Made by a program: the position numbers and the translations under genes
Notes under the pieces: model-generated
The model's input: the letters and a program-made list of their open reading frames with translations, nothing else
What the model was told of the DNA's origin: nothing
Database searches by the model: none
In this document: piece by piece, positions 33,469 through 45,238 of the stretch
How the letters are laid out: every line of letters starts with the position of its first letter
How positions within the stretch are numbered: the first letter of the stretch is position 1
Source: Chionis minor
Taxonomy: Eukaryota > Chordata > Aves > Charadriiformes > Chionididae
DNA length: 64,000 nucleotides
Direction: 5' to 3'
NCBI GenBank assembly: GCA_013398295.1
Contig: VZSF01000632.1
Location: 135,261-199,260 of the forward strand

Positions 33469-35864
33469 TGTGAATGTTGCATTCTGCCTGGTTCATTTTA
33501 CGTTTAGATTCACTGGAAGTTTATAGGGCAAAGGGACCATTCTATAAAAAGCCTGAAGTGAAGAGGAAATGAGAACAGAAAACCAGGTGTTGCGGAGACC
33601 CCTCCTGCCTCCTAAAAGATCAATGAGCAGTTTGAAATTACTCTCAGGGGGCAGCATAAAAGTAAATAGTACCCATATCCACCAAAATTTTGCCCTGCTT
33701 GTAAAAGCTAGCATGATTGCCCATCCTAACTCACATAGAGCTTCTGTGTTTAATTTCCACCTCTTGCTCAGTCTTTTTCCCTTGGTGCCTCAGATCACTT
33801 TGCTTTCTGATCCAAACTGCAACGAACACTTTGGACGTCTAGGCCAAAATCTCAGGAATTTTGTTGGAGGAGATTTGAGGCTGCTTGCAAAGGCAAGGGA
33901 CCTGTACTTTCTGGAAAATCCTTAAGTGCATGCTTTCAAGGCTTCACTAGTTCTTAGAGTAAGACTCCTAAAGCTGACAGCCATCACAAAGCAGCTGTTA
34001 GAACAAAACATTAGAGGCACTTGGAAATCCGTAAAGAATCGATGAATCATTACCTATGATGTTTGAGGAATTGAAATGCCTGAAAATGTGACAACATGAA
34101 TCATATTTCTCTTTGTCACCACCATGACTCACAGTTTCCCTCTTGAAATAGGACATTCTCTAACTTTCTTTCCTTTATAAATGTGGCATATGGGATTTAT
34201 TCCTCAGGTAACTGGGATGGATTTTCCTGAACCGAGGCAATCATACCTATGTAAGGAAAAGTTACACAGCAGCAAGAAAAGTTTCAAGGTTAAGATTGCT
34301 GTAAGTATCAGGTTGTATATTAATTTTTAAACATAACTCAAAACATACATGTATACAACCTCACCCCAGGGGATGAGAAGCATGTGGCTTCAGAAGTGAT
34401 AAATAACAGGTGTGCAAAATCTCCTAAAAGCTTGTTGACAGCTCTGAAGAAACCACCCGCTCCCAGCAGTCAGAGCTGACTGCCACACCGACAGTTTCCA
34501 AAAGTTATAGTGAAACTGCCTTTAGACATTAAAAGAGGAGAGGGCAGAAAGAGCACATTTGAAAACAGATCCAAGACCTCTAGTATGGGAACTCCCATGA
34601 GAGTTGAAACATGTTGGGGATTCAACATAGAGACAACTGCTGCAGGTAGTAATGGGGGTCTAGACGCTTTGAAAATCCCATCTTTCCCAGCTCCAGGCAT
34701 TCTTCCTGGCATGAAGGGCACATGCCCCAGCACCACCATGCCGTGCTCCTCTCGCTTCCTCTGTAGAAGTATTTTATTGCCATCACCTCTTGTGAAAGGT
34801 GAGATTTATCTGGGAAAGAATTCAAGCAGAAATCTCAAGATAAAAACATCTCTAAGAGCTTTATAGGTTACTGTGTACTTTGATATGTTCACTTTCTGAA
34901 ATATTTCTTTGTCAGCTTCTAAAGCTTTTCTCAGATAATGTCTCCAATGATCACTAAAGGTTTCCTCTCCTTCTTCATATTTACACTTTTCTTAGGTTTC
35001 CAGACAGGACTGTTTGAGAACAGTATTTTTTCATTAAGCTTTGCTATCCATTCCTAGATAGTGTTTTCATTGGTATCTTGTCCTCTGTTCAATTTTCTCA
35101 AACTGAAAGCACCTTTCTCTTTTACGCTTTTGTCTTTGATTTATAGCATAATATTTCTATATTTTCTCTTCAGGAAAGGTGTTTGCTATTATCTCAGTCT
35201 CATGTTACTTTCTGGAGGACATTATATCCCCAGAGGCCAAATGAAGTAGCACTAATTTACCTAGTATTTTCTCCCCAGAAACAAACTGAGGTGCAAAGTC
35301 TCTCTTAACAGCTATAAGAAACATTTTCTTTCTGGGATGTCATCCCATCCGTTATGGGTGCATTTAATTTGGCAGTAGAAAGAGGCGCTGTGTAAACAGC
35401 ATTAACAGTGTGCTAATAACCTAATAGAGCTAGTCAAAGCATTTCTTAAATATTGTGTCCTGACCAACAATGCCACCATACCAGGGTTGTATTATGAACT
35501 AAAATCTGGCACCTAGTTATGTCTTGTTAGAACCCAGGACATGGACATAGTGTCAGTAGGCTTTTTTTCTAACAAGGGTGAGATTTACTTGGCATATTGA
35601 GATTGTTCCAGTAAAGACAGATGTTACACACGTGTTCTTGAGATTGCTGTGGAGTAAGTCAGTAAGTGCTCCCTGGCATGTGATTGTAAACCCCACACAC
35701 ACCTTACCATACCAGCAGGGAGGACAGCAGCTCTGGAGCACTCTCAGGACAATTCTTGATTGCCTTAGGATAGAGTACACAGGCATTTAATTCAGATAAT
35801 ATATCACAGCAGGCTTTTTTGCAGTAGGGCAGCAGGCTGCATCATTCACAGAATTCTCTGGGGG

Positions 35865-35915
35865 TGTTTTTGGTTTGGTTTTGGTGGTTTTTTTTTTTTG
35901 TTTTTTTTTGTTTGT
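35865..35915. repeat. T/G-rich low-complexity tract
   Basis: GTTTT/GGTTT units pass into T-runs broken by single G. Read on the minus strand this is A-rich, but no retroposon body adjoins it. Confidence 0.75.
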
Positions 35916-37294
35916 GGAGCTCAATAATATAATTACATGGCATTTGATTAGGTTCTCATTCCATGTTATGGACTTTTTATCCATTAGGAGAGTTTTTATC
36001 AATTAGGAGACTTTTTGCAAAGTTTGTTGAAAAAATTAAAAGGTATAGTAGAAATAAGAAACAAGAAAACTGTCTTTAACCCTAAGGAGTTAAATTCCAA
36101 GGTTTCAATGATAAGATGTACTCAATTCTTAAATAATAGGAGATCTAACTTTTTGGAAGATCCCTGTCTCCTTTGGGATGCTTGTTTATACATCCCTTTG
36201 AATGACCCTTTGGATGATAATCTAACCTGACAGCCCTGTGTCAGATAAATTTGTAACATGAGCATTAGATGAAAATACATATAAACCTAGTTTATTGTTT
36301 GAGAAAAGACATAATTCCTATCAGCCTGCATTGCAAATCACAGGCTATTTCTTGTGCCTTAATTGCAGACTACAAGTATACACTGAAGTGACAAATTTCT
36401 GACACTTTAGCAAGCTCAGTTCACCATTAGGAAGATACGCAAAGCCTGTATAGATGATTTCTTGGAAATGACTGTTATAAATGTCAAAGCAAATAAATTT
36501 AAAAATGTGCCAGTCACATAAAGACTAAACAAATTGATCAGAGAGCCTGTATCTAAAGGTCTGACTGCTCATTACCAGCTCAGATCTTCATATGGCAGAA
36601 TAAGATTTGTTGTTGTGAAATCTCAGAAAGTTTATGAAATGGATTGTCTGCCCTTATTTTAGCCTTTCACAATAGATTTGCTGATATTATTATCTTCGCT
36701 CTGGAATTTACATTTTGTTTTTACTCATTTCCTAAGACTGCTTGAACATTATCTCAACCTTTACTGATGTTCATGTCTTCTGAAAATAAAAGAACTTGAA
36801 AATAGACTTTTCTTCATTGACAAGTAAACACAATCTGACTATTTGTGTGGAAGGCTGAGTTAAACAAGCCCCAGGAGGACCTGAAATGTAGTTTAGTTTC
36901 TTCCACAAGCCATCTGCTGTCCCTATTTCTACAGAAAAGAAAACAGATTTCACCTTATGGCTGCTTCACAAAGAACTGTAGGCAATGTAATGCTGAGTCA
37001 CTGTGGAAAAGGTTGGGTCATGCAGAGTGCACTAACCCCTGCCAAACACAACTTCAAGGTTAGGAGCAAGGAAGAAAGTTTCCTTTTAAGCAAATTGTTT
37101 CATAATCATTTGCCATGATGTTTTTTTACACTTTTTTTCTCCAGCATCAAATACTAGCCCCTTATATGATCCACAAGTGGTGCTGGGCTAGGAGGGTCAA
37201 GCAGAGACAGGAATTCCTGGTAATTGTGAGATCTGGATCTGAGCATTATTTTTGTCTTCCTTGTGGGAGTATATTGGGGTATATTTTCCTGTGA

Positions 37295-38680
37295 GTGCGC
37301 TGGGCAACAAGCTGGCTGGACTTACAAACAGAGCTTTAAATTAGATTTAGCGGAGGAAGGAGATGGAGTTCTAAGCACTCAAGAGCCAGGGGCTGCTGAG
37401 GCATTAGGAAGCAACAGGGAAACACCTGCGAATTATCTCAAGGGAATTAGGGAGACCTCCTCTAAAAAGGTGATGTGGCCGACAGCCTGGCTGACATGCC
37501 TCTATACCAACACACACAGGAGGAGCTGGCAGTCACTGCCCAGGTGGAAAACTACGACCTGGTTGCTATCATGGAAACTTGATGGCATGAACGGCACGAT
37601 TGGAGTGCTGTGATTGGTGGCTAAAAACTATTCAGAAGGCAAGGAAGGAGAGGTGAGGGAGTTGCCTTCTATGCCAAAAATGGGATTGATTTCACAGAGC
37701 TATCTTTGAAGAACAGCAATGTGCAAGTTGAGAGCTTATGGGTGAAAATTAGAGACCAGGCCAACAAAGGAAACTTTGTGGTTGGTGTCTACTACAGGCC
37801 ACCTGATCAATGAGAGGAGATTGATGAAAAGTTCTTTCTTCAACTGCAGGAAACATCACGCTCTCAGGCCCTGACTCTGATAGTGGACTTCAACCACCCA
37901 GATATCTGCTGCACTGAAAAGCAGCACTGAGAACTGCAAACAGTCCAGGAAACTAACAGAGTGTTGAGAACAACTTCTTAGTACAGATGATGGAGAGCTT
38001 GAACAGAGGTGAGTCACTACTGGACCTGCTGCTTACCAATGCAGAAGAACTTATTGGAGAGGTCAAGATTGGAGGTAGCCTGGGTTGCAGCAATCATGCC
38101 CTGCTGGAATTCTCAGTCTTGAGGGGTACAGGATGGGTAAAAAGTAGAGTCAGGCCCTTAAACCTCAGAAATGCAAACTTTCAGCTGTTTAGGGTGCTAG
38201 TGCATGGGATCCTTTGACAAATTGCTCTCAGAGATAGAGGACTGAATGAGAGTTAGGAGATATTTAAATACATTTTTCTTAGGGTGCAAGCACTCTCAAT
38301 ACTGATGTGCGAGAAGTCAGGCAGGGGAGGCAGGAGGCCAACTTAGCGAAGTCAAGACCTCTTAGCCAAAATAAAACAGAAACCCAAAATGCATAGGCAG
38401 TGGAGGCAGGGATACACATCCTGGGGAGACTGTAGGGCTGTGGCCCAAGAATGCATGGAGGGGATCAGGAAAGCCAAGGCACAGCTGGACCTGAACTTGG
38501 CTACAGACATAAAAATTAACAAGAAGAGTTTCTTCAGGTACATAGGACAACAAAGGAAGATGAAAGAAACTGTTGGGGTTGTTTAGTGTGGAGAAGGTGT
38601 CCCTGCCCATGGTAGAGGGGCTTAGAACTAGATGATCTTTAAGATCCCTTCCAACCTGAATCATTCTATGATTCTATGAT
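37295..38680 (+). mobile_element. CR1 LINE with endonuclease region but no reverse transcriptase
   Basis: This is the only copy here that reaches into the 5' half of CR1 ORF2. Blocks in order, in shifting frames, are: 'YDLVAIMET' near 37553-37579; 'VESLWVKIRDQANKGNFVVGVYYRPPDQ' in parts near 37729-37809; 'VDFNHPDICC' near 37883 (usual GDFNHPDICW); 'LLDLLLTNAEELIGEVKIGG' and 'LGCSNHALLEF' in a 76-codon frame at 37987-38217; and 'RKAKAQLDLNLATDIK' near 38470. The catalytic SDH of the APE-type endonuclease reads SNH here, which is expected to inactivate it. At about 38570-38575 the sequence jumps directly to a CR1 3' UTR that ends in ATTCTATGATTCTATG at 38680. The entire reverse transcriptase is deleted. 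Confidence 0.9.
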
Positions 38681-38778
38681 ATTTTCACTAGACTAAAACC
38701 ATAGCCATGAACATTGTTGTTTTTTTTTTTAATGCTGGATGAGAAATTACATGACAACAAATTACAAAGCAACATACG
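38681..38778. other. Short spacer between CR1 and LTR fragment
   Basis: About 100 bp including a T-run near 38720-38731. It separates the CR1 3' end from the left break of the inverted LTR copy. Confidence 0.6.
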
Positions 38779-39540
38779 TCACTCCTGATTTTCTCTGCCT
38801 TCTCCCCCAGAGCAGCGCAGGGGAACAGGGAATGAGGGTTGCGGTCAGTTCATCACACGTTGTTTCTACCGCTCCTTCCTCCTCAGGGAGAGGACTCCTC
38901 ACACTCTTCCCCTGCTCCAGCATGGGGTGCCTCCCACAGGAGACAGTTCTCCATGAACTTCTCCAGCGTGAGTCCTTCCCGTGGGCTGCAGTTCTTCATG
39001 AACTGCTCCAGCGTGGGTCCCTTCCACAGGTGCAGACCTTCAGGAACAGGCTGCTCCAGCATGGGTCCCCCACGGGATCAAAGTCCTGCCAGCAAATCTG
39101 CTCCAGCGTGGGCTCCTCCCTCCATGAGTCCACAGGTCCTGCCAGGAGCCTGCTCCAGTGCTGGCTCTCCACGGGGTCACAGCCTCCTTTGGGCATCCAC
39201 CTGCTGTGGTGTGGCATCCTCCACAGCCTGCAGGTGGATATCTGCTCCACTGCGGACCCCCACGGGCTGCAGGGGATCAGCCTGCCTCACCATAGTGTTC
39301 GCCACGGGCTGCAGGGCAATCTCTGCTCTGGTGCCTGGAGCACCTCCTTCCCCTCCTTCTTTGCTGACCTTGGTGTCTGCAGAATCATTTCTCTCCTCTC
39401 ACTCTTTTTTCTGTCTGCAGTTGCTGTTGTGCAGCAACTTTTCCCCCTTGTGAAATACGTTATCACAGCAGCGATACTGCTGTCACTGATGGGCTCGGCC
39501 TTGGCCAGCGGTGGGTCCATCTTGTGCCAAATGGGCATGT
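38779..39540 (-). mobile_element. Inverted, doubly truncated copy of the LTR at 6761-7911
   Basis: The reverse complement matches bases of about 6865-7626 of the first LTR. Missing are the 5' end (about 105 bp) and the 3' end (about 285 bp with the poly-A signal), so it has neither TG nor CA terminus and no target duplication. Base-by-base comparison shows 459 identical positions in a row (38887-39345 against 7062-7520), 2 differences in the 108 bp on the left and 10 in the 179 bp on the right (39346-39524). Beyond 39524 similarity fades. The internal ~47-bp repeats are retained. A 276-codon frame (38739-39569, +) lies antisense to the LTR and corresponds to the 286-codon antisense frame of the first copy; it is most likely a by-product of the stop-free repeats. 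Confidence 0.92.
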
Positions 39541-42500
39541 CGCTCCAGCTGACTTATTACCCATGCTGAGTAGAATAGGACTGCTACACTTAATGAAGAC
39601 CTTTCTTGAGTATGATTATCTTTTCTCACAACAGCTCCATTTTTTTGCTCTGCCTTACTTTATGCATGATTTATACACAAGTCAATAGTGATCTTACTGA
39701 CTAGAGTGAGATACAGTATGAAATCAGTGAAAACCTCTTCACAGAGTAGCCCCTTTTAGCAATTAAGCAATCATAAAAATTGTTATTAATTCAGTTTTGC
39801 ACTACTCTGTAGAAGTTGCTTCTGGATTGTGTTTCATTGCTTATGATAATATTATGTTAAGCAGCACCAAAGTCTTATGAAAGTCAAATTATAGCACACA
39901 TATAGCTTGCACCTAAGTCATAAGGCCTGACCTCTTGCCACAGAATGAAACATATTTTACTTGCTCTGGACAATTTTGTTATTTTGTGGTGCTTACTTTG
40001 GTGGCTTCCAGATAAACAGAAATTGTTTAACTGTTCGTTCCAGAAGTTTTCTGGAAATTGAAGCTGTCTGCCTGCTCTATACTTCCCTGATCCCTTTCCT
40101 TTTCTTTCCCCCTTCTTTGCCTCCCCTCTCTTTTAAGATGCATTATGTTCACCCTTTCCACCCTTCCTTACCTCACTATTCCTCCATGACAAGACTCTTA
40201 GCAGTTCCAGAATTACTTACCTGTTTTTTTAAGTATCCAAGGATAAAGTTTGACAGGTATATTTGATAGATGAGATAGAGTACTTTGAAAAGAAATAGTG
40301 TGTTTCTTTCGGATTCAATTCAGAGACTTTACCTCTTTTTTCCTCTAGTGTCAGTTGCTCCACTCATTTTTTGTATTGATCTTTCTAGACTGATGCCTCG
40401 GAAACAGCCAATGCTCTGATGTTTCAACTTTTTTCAGAAAAACATCAGCAAAAAGGGGTTTTAGGGCAGAATAAGATTTTGCTGCCTTTCTGATCTGCTT
40501 TGCTTTTCCCATATATATATGAAAGATTTCCTGCTGGAAAACTAGGGATCTTGTATTGATGTATCTTTTCTCTATATATCATACATTGATTTTACTAGCA
40601 TCACATGGGATCTTGAGGTTCTTTTTTAGCAAAATTCCATGTTCTGCACCACAGCTTAAGGAACAAGAGAACAGGAAAGGAAACTTCCTTTACTTTCCCC
40701 TTTTTTTCCTAGCTTCACAGCTGTGAATATCAGAAAGGAATGATTCTTCTAACTGTGAGTGGGCAGCAAATAATGACAGAATTACAAATTATTATTTTGT
40801 AATGCAGAAGATCTATGTGCTAGAGTTCTGGCACAAATGAGCTGCAATCATGTGCTTTTACATGGTGTCATTAAAATAAATCATATTAATTTTGGCTTGG
40901 TCATCAACTTTAAATTCTTTCTAGCCGTGATCAAGTTACCTCATCTTTGGAATGACTGATAGTAAAGTGAGATTAGCCTGAGCCTTAGTTTCCATGACAA
41001 ACAAATGAAGATCAACTATCCCAGAACATCCTGCTCATTACCCTGCTGAAAGTGATTTCTGTGGGCAACTGAGGGGATCTCCTTAGCACCATTACAATGT
41101 GCAGCAGCTCAATGAAGTCCACATTGTTACTTCAGCTAAAATAAGGAAGGGAGCAGTGAGTGAGTCAATGAAACTTCTTCCAGCACAAGCCATTTCATCA
41201 TTCTGGAGAGCTTCCCTCAAGCCTGAGCTTAGTACCCAGAGAATGAAACGTCAGCAACTGCGTTCTCTGCAGCCAGCTCTGCACAGGTACACAGAAATGC
41301 AATTGCTGCATAGGAGTGAGGAAGTTGCTAAACAGACAAATGGTGAAAAAACTTCTTCATGAAAGGCTGTCTTTTTTTGTAGAACTGGAACAAAGCAGAT
41401 ATGATATATCTCAGCCTATATACCTTAGCCTCAGTTGCTCTCCCTTATTTCCTCTCACACTGCCAGAGGGCTTTCAAGTAACAGAGGCAATATTTTGTGA
41501 GATGGGAACAGTCATTTCAGTCCCATTGTAACTTCTGCATTCATGAGCAGAAGGATAACCAAGGTACAGAACGAGATTTAAGACCTATGAACGGGCCTTA
41601 TATCTCCTGTCCCAGAGCTATAGCTGGCAAGTCACCAAAGCTGTATTTGCCTCTGTTTAAAAAGGGCATATTGATATTTCATAGCTGCTACTGTAAAAAT
41701 TCAATATATTATCTGAGAACCCCCAAAATTGTGCACTATGCAATCATATATGTTAAGTTTTTAAATTAAACAGCTGTATCTATCTTTAGAAAAAAGACAG
41801 TACATGGTGGTGGCAAAGAAGGAAACTGAGGCATGAAATGTTTTGGGCAGAGAGGGTTTCTTGCCTGTCCTGCACTATATCCCATGTTTTTGTTGACTTT
41901 AAAGGTATTAGCAGCAGCTGTGTGTCTCTACTTCGACCCTTCTGTTCCACTGTCTTTAGAACTGTTAATATCCTAGCCTGAGGGTGTAGCCCTGGATGAA
42001 ACAAGAAATCTTAAGGAGCTAGTTGAAAACAGACTGAACGGGAAAATGGGTTTCCCCAGCACACGTTTCCTTTTACTTAGCCACAAAACATTCATTTTTA
42101 GCAGCTTCCCTGAATGAACTTGTGACCTTCCCCTTCCGTTCAGCTGGATGTACAAGCCCATAGTTTGATTTCTTTTAACTAAAATTTTTAACCTTCATTC
42201 CCTGTGGTTTGCTAAAGGACCAGGACAACACTTCCTAGCCGGGGGAGGGTGGAGTTTCCAGAAACCAAAGGAAGGAATTGGATGAGCAACATGGTGCCTC
42301 TAGAGAAAGAAAGAGATGGGAACATTCACGGTTCAGCCCTCGAAGGGGAGCAAAGTATAAAATCCCTGCTACAGTAGGTTTCCTGAGCCAGGCTCTTGGG
42401 ATAAAGTCTAAAGATTAACCCCCCACCCACCTGCCTGCTGAGAAACAGTGCTCTGAAGCATAAATTATGTGCTACCCAGTTCCCACCGCACAGTTCTGTT

Positions 42501-43034
42501 ATGTTATATTAATCATCGAGTGAAAGGACTAGAATCCAGCTTTCCTTAGCCTCAGGGGGTGGCCATAATTCTGAAGCCAAATGATTACTCTGTTCTCCGT
42601 GGTGAATATTTTTTCTCTTTCCGTGGGAGTCAGAGTGCTGAGGGCGCAGTTGACAATGCAGACCTATCCTGGGTGTTCCGGGGCTTAAAACCCTTGCTGA
42701 GGGATGGAGGGCCTGAGCCTGGATTGCTGGGGCGCAGTGCAAGAGGGGTCCCTATGCTAAGGGTGGGAAATGGCCCTCTGCTGACCCTTTGGAGAGATAG
42801 GATGTCTTTTCTCTTTTTGAAAAGAAGGAGAATTAAGCCCTTAGTTTGGGCCAAAGCTGAGCTATGAACCCTGAGCAGGGGGAAGTTCATCTCTATGTCA
42901 GAATAAAGTGCACAGATTTATAGGAGGGAATTCTCCTGTTTTCTGCAGCTTCAGATCCCATTTCTGGCTCTCTGTTATTTGCTATGTATCTCACAGGAAG
43001 CCTTCGCATTTTACTTTGAGCTCCATTGCAGTGC
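39541..43034. other. Unique noncoding DNA, 3.5 kb
   Basis: No gene recognised. Open frames are at most about 102 codons: 39961-40266 (+, 101) and 42559-42867 (+, 102), the latter overlapped by an 86-codon minus frame in a slightly GC-richer patch at 42540-42890. No motifs identified. The stretch ends at the target duplication of the next LTR. Confidence 0.5.
43030..43034. repeat. Target-site duplication, left copy
   Basis: AGTGC directly before the TG of the LTR, repeated at 43626-43630. Confidence 0.7.
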
Positions 43035-43625
43035 TGTTGTAGTTTCGGCTGGGATAGAGTTGACTGACTTACAAGCAGCTGCTATAGTGCTATGTTTTGG
43101 ATTTGGGATGAGGACGGTGTTGATAGCACACTGATGGTTTTGGTTGTTGCTAAGCTCTCAAGGCCTTTTCTGCTGCTCACCCCACCCAACAGCAAGTAGG
43201 CTGGGGGTGCACAAAAAGTTGGGAGGAGACACAGCTGGGACATCTGACCTCAACTGACCGAAGGGATATTCCATGCCATATGACATAATGTCCAGTATAC
43301 AAAGCTGGAGGAAGAAAAAGAAAGGAGGGGACAGTTGGAGTGATGGCATTTGTCTTCCGAAGTAACTGTTATGTGTGATGGAGCCCTGTTTTCCTGGAGA
43401 TGGCTGAACACCTGCCTGCTGATGGGAAGAAGTGAATGAATAACTTGGGGTTTTTTGCTTGCGTGCACAGCTTTGCTCTACCTATTAAGCTGTCTTTGTG
43501 TCAACCCATGAGATTTTTCTCACTTTTACTCTTGCAATTCTTCCCCCATTCCAACTGGGGGGGGGGGGCGGTGTGAGCGAGCAGCTGCATGGTTCTGGGT
43601 TCTGGCTGGGGTTAAACCACACCCA
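43035..43625 (+). mobile_element. Solo LTR of a second avian ERV family, 591 bp
   Basis: The element begins TGTTGTAGTTTCGGCTGGG and ends GGTTAAACCACACCCA, and is flanked by the 5-bp duplication AGTGC. I recognise both ends as those of an LTR that is widespread in birds and usually grouped with ERVL-like elements; the 5-bp duplication agrees. The TATA region is degenerate (GTATACAAA near 43296), and the expected ATTAAA poly-A signal reads ATTAAG at 43484-43489. A run of 12 G at 43557-43568 falls in the G-rich part near the 3' end. No internal retroviral sequence adjoins, so it is a solo LTR and probably inactive. Confidence 0.88.
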
Positions 43626-43630
43626 AGTGC
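43626..43630. repeat. Target-site duplication, right copy
   Basis: AGTGC directly after the final CA of the LTR, matching 43030-43034. Confidence 0.7.
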
Positions 43631-43813
43631 CCAAGGCCCTCTTATGGATCTCCTTCATGTCAAATGCAAATATTCAAACCCTCAAACTGACCAGTTAAGG
43701 TGTCTGTCCCCCCTTCCAGAACACCTCCCCCATCTGCGGTGAACATACATGTTCATTTACAGTCTCCATATGGAAGATTCTGTCCTCATAAACACCAGCA
43801 AGCAAACCGTGTA

Positions 43814-45238
43814 TCACAGAATCACAGAATCACTTAGGTTGGAAGAGACCTTTAAGGCCATCGAGTCCAACCATCAACCTAACACTGCCAAAACCACCAT
43901 GAAACCATTGTCCCTCAGCCCCATATCTACCCATCTTTTAAATACCTCCAGGGATGGCGATTCCACCACTTCCCTAAGCAGCCTGTTCCAATGCTTGACA
44001 ACCGTTTCCATGAAGAAGTTTTTCCTAATATCAATCTAAACCTCCCCTGGCATAACTTGAGGCTGTTTCCTCTTGTTCTGTCTCTTGCCACTTGGGAGAA
44101 GAGATCGACCCCCACCTTGCTACAACCTCCCTTCAGGTAGTTGTAGAGAGTGAGAAGATCTCCTCTCAGTCTCCTTTTCTCCAGGCTAAACAATCCCAGT
44201 TCCCTCAGCTGCTCCTCATAAGACTTGTTCTCTAGACCCCTCACCAGCTTCATTAGCCTTCGCTGGACACACTCCAGCACCTCAATGTCCCTCCTATCCT
44301 GCGGCACCCAAAACTGAACACAGTACTCAAGGCGGGGCCTCACCAGTGCTGAGTACAGGGGCACAATCGCTTCCCTGCTCCTGCTGGCCACACTATTCTT
44401 GATACAGGCCAAGATGCCACTGGCCTACTTGGCCACCTGGGCACGCTGCTGGCTCGTCTTCAGCCAGCTGTCAACCAACACCCCGAGGTCCTTTTCTGCC
44501 AGGCAACTTTCCAGACACTCTTCCCCAAGCCTGTAGCGTAGCCTGGAGTTGTTGTGACCCAAGTGCAAGACCCAGCACTTGGCCTTGTTGAATCTCATAC
44601 AATTGGTTTCCTCCGATCAATCCAGCCTGTCCAGATCCCTCTGCAGAGCCATCCTACCCTCAAGCAGATCAACACTTCCGCTGAATTTGGCGTCATTTGC
44701 AAACTTACTGAGGGTGCACTCAATCCCCTCATCCAGATCATCAATAAAGATACTAAACAAGACTAGTCCCAAACCTGAGCCCTGAGGAACACTGCTTGAG
44801 ACCTGACATCAACTGGATTTAGCACCATTCAACACCACTCTCTGGGCTCGGCCATCCAGCCAGCTTTTAACCCAGCGAAGAGTCCACCTGTCAATGACAT
44901 AGGCTGCCAGCTTCTCTAGCAGAATGCTGTGGGACACTGTGTCAAAGGCCTTACTGAAGTCCAAATAGACAACATCCACAGCCTTTCCCTTATCCACCAG
45001 GCGGGTCACCTGGTCGTAAATGGAGATCAAGTTGGTCAGGCAGGACCTGCTTTTCATGAACCCATGTTGGCTGGGCCTGATCCCCTGCTTGTCTTTCACT
45101 CGCTGTGTGAGTGCACTCAGGATGAATTATTCCATAATCTTTCCTTGTACTGAGGTCAGGCTGACAGGTCTGTAATTGCCTGGATCCTCCTTCTGGCCCT
45201 TCTTGTAGATGGGCGTCACATTGGCAAGCCTCTGACAG
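43814..45238 (-). mobile_element. CR1 LINE, 5'-truncated, reverse transcriptase largely present
   Basis: The 3' repeat (TCACAGAATCACAGAATCAC in reverse complement) starts at 43814 and the 5' break is near 45238. On the minus strand the order is: '[14 protein letters not shown]' region in a shifted frame; 'IRPSQHGFMKSRSCLTNLISIYDQVT'-type block; 'VVYLDFSKAFDTVSHSILLE' (frame 45099-44809); an active-site block reading FAND instead of FADD near 44700; then the 161-codon frame 44412-43927 with '[17 protein letters not shown]' and '[19 protein letters not shown]'. Just before its end a 1-nt deletion turns the usual RLDIRKNFF into another frame. The same deletion occurs in the inverted copy at 50.7-51.1 kb, with which this copy is 99.4% identical over 312 bp. 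Catalytic loss and frameshifts make it inactive. Confidence 0.94.

Larger units (their letters stand above)
32201..37294. other. Unique noncoding DNA, 5.1 kb
   Basis: No gene recognised. The longest frames are 118 codons at 33569-33925 (+) and 118 codons at 34510-34866 (+), neither with a known motif nor with splice-site context. The stretch also holds a perfect inverted repeat with an octamer at 32711-32738, a G-rich tract at 33443-33468 and a T/G-rich low-complexity tract at 35865-35915. Confidence 0.5.

Noticed and set aside
33569..33925. 118-codon + frame as a gene
   Set aside because: No motif, no splice context, no promoter or poly-A signal in a fitting position; this length is not unusual for chance in 64 kb.
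34510..34866. 118-codon + frame as a gene
   Set aside because: Same reasons; overlapped by an 89-codon frame on the other strand, with no known motif in either.
38739..39569. 276-codon open frame as a host gene
   Set aside because: It is the same LTR-derived antisense frame as in the first copy, with extra codons from unique flanking DNA at both ends.
43749..44039. 96-codon + frame over the CR1 at 43.8 kb
   Set aside because: It reads the CR1 copy in antisense; the element itself lies on the minus strand.
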